This document shows positions 59,955 through 64,000 of a DNA stretch of 64,000 bases, in pieces. Below the pieces are notes generated by a model that was not told where the DNA came from, did no database searches, and was given only the letters and a program-made list of their open reading frames with translations. The stretch covers positions 1-64,000 of the forward strand of contig CAKQXZ010000001.1 of the NCBI GenBank assembly GCA_934292955.1, read 5' to 3'. Numbering within the stretch: the stretch's first letter is position 1; every line of letters starts with the position of its first letter. The translations under genes were made by a program, and so were the position numbers. The stretch is from an uncultured Clostridia bacterium (GTDB lineage: Bacteria; Bacillota_A; Clostridia; Christensenellales; Borkfalkiaceae).

Positions 59955-62900
59955 TTATTTTCCGGTATAACCGAATACGAATTTAGCTTTTGAATTATCC
60001 GCAAAGTTATAAGCAAGTACGCGATAACGAACGTCTTCGGCTATTTTGAAGTAAACGGTCTGATCGGCACCCCAGCCCGTAAACGACATGTTGTCGGTTG
60101 CGCCGAATACCATCGATTCGGGTATGATAAGTTTTTTAAGACTAATATCATACTTAAACAACTGCGTCCCTGCCGTTTCAATCGTTTCGGGCAACACGAG
60201 CGTTTCGAGTTTTACACACTGCGAGAACGCATACATACCTACTTCTTTCAGTTTACTTCCTTCTTCAAAGGTTATCTTTTTAAGATTTACACACAGTTCG
60301 AACACACCGGACCCCAATTTTTCGATATTCGCAGGTACAGTCACTTCTTCGATAAGGCTGTACGCATAGAAGTAATCGGGTAAAGCAGTCAAGCCTTCGG
60401 GGAACACTATTTCGGGAAGCTTTGTAAAGCTGTGGAACAAGTAACCCTTAACAGTATCGACGTTGGTAAACGTAATCTTTTTAATATTCGCACCCTGGAG
60501 CGCGCCGTTACCGTATGAAGTTACCTGTGCAAACGTTTCGGAACCTATTGTCGTATCGATCTTATGGATAGTCTTATCGACATAAGTCAAGGACGAGAAC
60601 GTTAATTCAAGACCTGTTTCATTGAGTATGCCTGCATAAACGAGAGAGAACTCATAGATTTTCTGAACGTTTTCAAGGTTGATCTTTGCAAGGCTGTACT
60701 GATTTGCAAACACGCCTTTTTCAAGGCTTACATAACCTGCGGGAAGAACGACTTCGGTAAGCGAAGCGCAACCCGTATAATCGTATTCACCCGTTTCGTT
60801 TCCGCTTTCGTCAAGTACAGGCGTGCGTTCTTTTCCGGCAAAAGCATATACACCTACAGAAGTAAGCGTTTCGGGAAGAACGAGTCTACCCGTAAGCGGA
60901 GCGTTCTGGAACGCATAGGTACCGATTTTTTCAACCGAAGTGTTGCTAAGGTCAAGCGTTTCGATCTTGGTATCGGTAAACGCATAGTTGGTTATTTCGA
61001 GCAACGTCGACGGGAAGGTTACGTTTTTGACCGCGCTGCCCTTGAATATTTCTTTCGACGAAGACAGGTAAATCTTCGTATCCTTACTCGGAATATAACG
61101 CGAGCCGGCAGATATAGCACCCAGATAACTGATACCTTCTTCAAGGACAACCTTTTCAAGCGATTCGCAATTTGCAAACGCGGCGGTGCCGAACTCATAA
61201 ACCGAGCCGGGTATAGTTACGGAAGTAAGCCCCGAACCGTTAAACGCGTTCGTGCCTATTTCTTCAAGTTTCGTACCGAATTTAACTTCGGTAAGCTTGG
61301 TACAACCCATAAACGCTTCCGTAGGAACTTCTATCAACGCGTCGGACAACGTAACCTTAGTAACGTCGGATCCTTTGAAGATGCCGTTCCCTATCTCGGT
61401 TACCGTATCGGGAATGACTATTTCGCCTACGTTAGTCGCATTCTGGAACACACCTCTCCCTAATTCCGTAAGACCTTCGGGAAGTTTAATCTTGAAGTTT
61501 TCGGGGAAGGTAAAGTACGCAAATGCATAGTCGTTTATTGTTTCAAGCGCCGACGGCATTACTATCTGAGTAATACCTTCGCAGTAACTGAGCGAGTAGC
61601 TGCCGATTTCGGTTACCGTCGAAAGGTCGAGTTTGCCCTGTTTGTTCTTAGGAACGGATACGAGTTTATTCATATCCTTGTTGAAGAGAACCCCGTCTTT
61701 AACCGCAAAGTTTGCAGCTTCCGAAGAAATTTCGAACGCTTCGATATTGCAGTTGAAGAATGCGCCGTTATTTATAGTTCCTAATTTTGCAGGCAGTTTT
61801 ACCGTTCCGCTTATAGCCGTCTGGCAGAATGCATTCAAGCCGAGCGTCGTTATAGAATCGGGGAAGTTGACGTTATGCGTATTGCTTGCGTTAACTTTTG
61901 CAAGTTTGCTGCAATAAATGAACGCCGAAGACCCGATTTCGGTTTGTTTATCGGAGAACGTAACCGATTCGAGTTGTTTACAACTTTCGAACGCGCTCGT
62001 TCCAAACGTTACGTTTTCGTTGAATTCAAGCGATTTAATCGCCGTGCCGTTGAATGCGTTAGACCCTATATAGGCAACGTTTCCGATACCTTCGACCGTA
62101 GCGAGCGAAGTACAACCCATGAACACGCTACCCGAAATCTGTTTGATTTTAGCATTTTCAAACACGACTTTCTTAAGATCCACACAGTTCTTGAACAGAC
62201 TTGTAGTGCCTGTATATTTTGCACTGTTCGTGCCGTCGCTGCCGATCGTCGTGATTGTTTCCTGGAACCTGAACGCTATAAGACCGCTGCCTTCGAAGGT
62301 GTTTGAACCGAAGTAGTAATCGTCGGGAAGAGAAACGGTGTAAATATAATCGTTAGTTTCGGGATCGATTACGGGTTCGCCGTTTTCGTCGACTTTTACG
62401 CCTTTAAGATTAGCGCAGTTTTTGAACATCGCAGTACCCCAGCCTGCAAGTTGAACTTTTCTCGCATTGAGATATCTCATACCTTGCGCAATACTGACTT
62501 CTTCGACCGCACTTTCCATAAAGACTTCTTTACCGGTTGCTTCGATCGAGTTGAGAACAACTCTCTTAATACCGGTGTTCTTGAATGCGCAATCACCTAT
62601 ACCGATAAGGTTCTTAAAGAATCCGTCAACGGTAAGTTCTTTATTCTGATCAGCGTCGGGCGCGACTATTTCGCTGAGCGACGTGCAGTTTTCGAACGCG
62701 CTCTTACCTATAAGAAGCGGATTACCGAGGAATTCTACCCTTTCAAGGTTACTACAACCCTTAAACGCAGTGCTTGCAGCGTTGAAGTTCAATGCCTTAA
62801 TCGTTTTTGCGTAAGACGCAGAACTCGTAAGCGCAAGTACTTTTGCAGGGATTCTGATCGCTATAAGACCAGAACCGGTGAACGCCGAAGACGCGAGATA

Positions 62901-64000
62901 AACCAACGAAGAAGGCAGTTCGAAATTGTATTTGTAGTTGCCGTTTTCGTCGAAGTCGGGAGTACCGTCTTCTTTCATCGCAACGCCTGTAAGCGACGTG
63001 CAGTTTTCAAACATGTAAGTGCCGAGTTCTGTAGCCGACGAGCAAAGTTTAACCGATTCGAGCGCGGTACAATTCTGGAATACTTTCGAACCGAGATTTT
63101 TCGCGCCGCTGATATCGATAGTTTTAAGTTTTACACAACCTGCGAACGCAAGCGCGCCTACCGTGGTAAGTTTTGCCGGGTTTGAGATAGTAACCGTTTC
63201 AAGATTTTTACAATCCTGGAACACGTTGCTTGCAGACTTGTCGTTACCTATCGTATTTACGTTGGCGGGAATGGTTATGGACGTAATGCCGCTTTCTCTG
63301 AACATAGAATGTTTAAGAGCGGTATACTTGGTGTTGGTAGGCAACGTCAGCGACGAAAGCGAAGCGTTCTTATAGAACATGTACGTACCTATCACCTGGA
63401 GGGTATTCGGAAGAGCGTTGTCTACGGTTCCGTCTTCGTTTTCGGGCGCGCCGACGTAAGCAATTTTCGTAAGCGACGAACATTCGGAGAACGTAAGGTC
63501 GTTAAGTTGCTGAATACCCGCGGGAAGCGTTACGCTTTCGAGCGCAAGGCACTTCTGGAACGCGCCGTAAGCAGCGGTACCCGAAGAATTCTGCTTGGTT
63601 TTCGTTCCGATTGCCGTAAGCGACGACGGGATATATACGCCGTTACCGAGATTTGCTATATCTTTTATGACCGCAGGCGTAACGCCGAGTTTTTCAAGCG
63701 AGACGCAGCCGTAGAACGTCTTATCGTGGATAACGCCGTTCGGGTATGCCGTAGTTACGTTGAGCTTGTTATCGGGAAGAACTATTTTAGCAAGACTGTA
63801 ACAGTTCTGGAATACGCCGTAAGAGTTGTTGTTTGCGCCGAGGGCGGCAAGCTGGTTCTGTCCGTTCTCATCGTATTCGAATACGACTTCTTTAAGAACA
63901 CGGCAGTCATGGAACGCGCCGTCGCCTATGGTCGTAACCCCGGAAGGAATAACAACTTTGGTTATATACTGCTGGAGCGCAAACGCATTGATTTCGATCG
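59955..64000 (-). CDS. Giant LRR (BspA-like) surface protein, partial (5' end outside window)
   Basis: At least 1,347 residues; the reading frame stays open to the right edge, so the start, signal peptide and any N-terminal domains are not visible. The GTG at 63393-63395 is internal: the frame above it continues as LRR sequence (for example INAFALQQYI at the edge). Nearly all of it is LRR_5/BspA-type repeats (pattern IGxxAFxxCxSLxxVxLP), with hydrophilic inserts such as DENGEPVIDPETNDY. The C-terminus (KFVFGYTGK) has no membrane segment or sortase motif. Likely a secreted or surface adhesin, possibly cell-wall-bound through the missing part. Confidence 0.9.
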   Translation of the reverse strand, partial: IEINAFALQQYITKVVIPSGVTTIGDGAFHDCRVLKEVVFEYDENGQNQLAALGANNNSYGVFQNCYSLAKIVLPDNKLNVTTAYPNGVIHDKTFYGCVSLEKLGVTPAVIKDIANLGNGVYIPSSLTAIGTKTKQNSSGTAAYGAFQKCLALESVTLPAGIQQLNDLTFSECSSLTKIAYVGAPENEDGTVDNALPNTLQVIGTYMFYKNASLSSLTLPTNTKYTALKHSMFRESGITSITIPANVNTIGNDKSASNVFQDCKNLETVTISNPAKLTTVGALAFAGCVKLKTIDISGAKNLGSKVFQNCTALESVKLCSSATELGTYMFENCTSLTGVAMKEDGTPDFDENGNYKYNFELPSSLVYLASSAFTGSGLIAIRIPAKVLALTSSASYAKTIKALNFNAASTAFKGCSNLERVEFLGNPLLIGKSAFENCTSLSEIVAPDADQNKELTVDGFFKNLIGIGDCAFKNTGIKRVVLNSIEATGKEVFMESAVEEVSIAQGMRYLNARKVQLAGWGTAMFKNCANLKGVKVDENGEPVIDPETNDYIYTVSLPDDYYFGSNTFEGSGLIAFRFQETITTIGSDGTNSAKYTGTTSLFKNCVDLKKVVFENAKIKQISGSVFMGCTSLATVEGIGNVAYIGSNAFNGTAIKSLEFNENVTFGTSAFESCKQLESVTFSDKQTEIGSSAFIYCSKLAKVNASNTHNVNFPDSITTLGLNAFCQTAISGTVKLPAKLGTINNGAFFNCNIEAFEISSEAANFAVKDGVLFNKDMNKLVSVPKNKQGKLDLSTVTEIGSYSLSYCEGITQIVMPSALETINDYAFAYFTFPENFKIKLPEGLTELGRGVFQNATNVGEIVIPDTVTEIGNGIFKGSDVTKVTLSDALIEVPTEAFMGCTKLTEVKFGTKLEEIGTNAFNGSGLTSVTIPGSVYEFGTAAFANCESLEKVVLEEGISYLGAISAGSRYIPSKDTKIYLSSSKEIFKGSAVKNVTFPSTLLEITNYAFTDTKIETLDLSNTSVEKIGTYAFQNAPLTGRLVLPETLTSVGVYAFAGKERTPVLDESGNETGEYDYTGCASLTEVVLPAGYVSLEKGVFANQYSLAKINLENVQKIYEFSLVYAGILNETGLELTFSSLTYVDKTIHKIDTTIGSETFAQVTSYGNGALQGANIKKITFTNVDTVKGYLFHSFTKLPEIVFPEGLTALPDYFYAYSLIEEVTVPANIEKLGSGVFELCVNLKKITFEEGSKLKEVGMYAFSQCVKLETLVLPETIETAGTQLFKYDISLKKLIIPESMVFGATDNMSFTGWGADQTVYFKIAEDVRYRVLAYNFADNSKAKFVFGYTGK

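Noticed and set aside
59955..63395. LRR gene starting at 63395 (GTG)
   Set aside because: The frame stays open above this codon and continues as typical LRR sequence to the window edge, so this is not the true start.
59955..64000. CRISPR-like periodicity in the LRR genes
   Set aside because: The 60-70 base periodicity is coding LRR repeats with diverged units, not identical repeats with spacers.

Overview
The window looks like a chromosomal segment of a Bacillota (Firmicutes), class Clostridia, probably a host-associated anaerobe. The GC content is moderate, judged by eye. The evidence is the Firmicutes gene orders dnaX-ybaB-recR, mrnC-rlmB-sigH and tilS-hpt, a V-type (NtpK-like) rotary ATPase, a DapL-type lysine/diaminopimelate route, and very large BspA-like leucine-rich-repeat and InlB-type surface proteins. 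The taxon is inferred from gene content only. Nearly every gene is on the minus strand; only tilS-hpt is on plus.

Layout, left to right: (1) 0.2-8.8 kb, housekeeping genes (dapL, dapF, recR, ybaB, dnaX, a SigH-like sigma factor, rlmB, mrnC, a CwlD-like amidase) and a small HEPN-like gene whose upstream region carries three DnaA boxes. A non-coding MITE-like element lies between mrnC and rlmB. (2) 9.2-12.0 kb, a large membrane protein of unknown function with an InlB-type repeat. (3) 12.4-21.1 kb, a complete nine-gene V-ATPase operon (H/G-I-K-E-C-F-A-B-D) whose K subunit keeps the Na+-site residues; it has a clear promoter and terminator. (4) 21.4-24.2 kb, tilS-hpt on plus with an apparently leaderless promoter, then a YwaF-like membrane protein. 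(5) 24.3-47.1 kb, a likely single transcription unit running from a 1,863-residue InlB-repeat lipoprotein through a 2,591-residue subtilisin/LRR surface protease, a second lipoprotein, an oligopeptide ABC transporter (OppA-B-C-D-F) and a small membrane protein. (6) 47.3-59.6 kb, a MoxR AAA ATPase / DUF58 / double VWA-protein operon that ends in an LRR lipoprotein. (7) 60-64 kb, the 3' part of another giant LRR protein, cut by the right edge.

Regions 5-7 read as a cell-surface programme: very large adhesin-like and protease-bearing proteins, a peptide importer co-transcribed with the protease, and a MoxR/VWA module of the kind proposed to assemble or mature secreted proteins. The most promising undescribed signals are a short (about 18 bp) repeat at operon-internal gene junctions (eight copies, three of which supply a stop codon), the protease-Opp operon, a non-LRR internal repeat (core L-D-G-x-G-x-A-x-Y) in the 1,863-residue lipoprotein, and unusual DENG-type inserts found in both cytoplasmic OppD and surface proteins.
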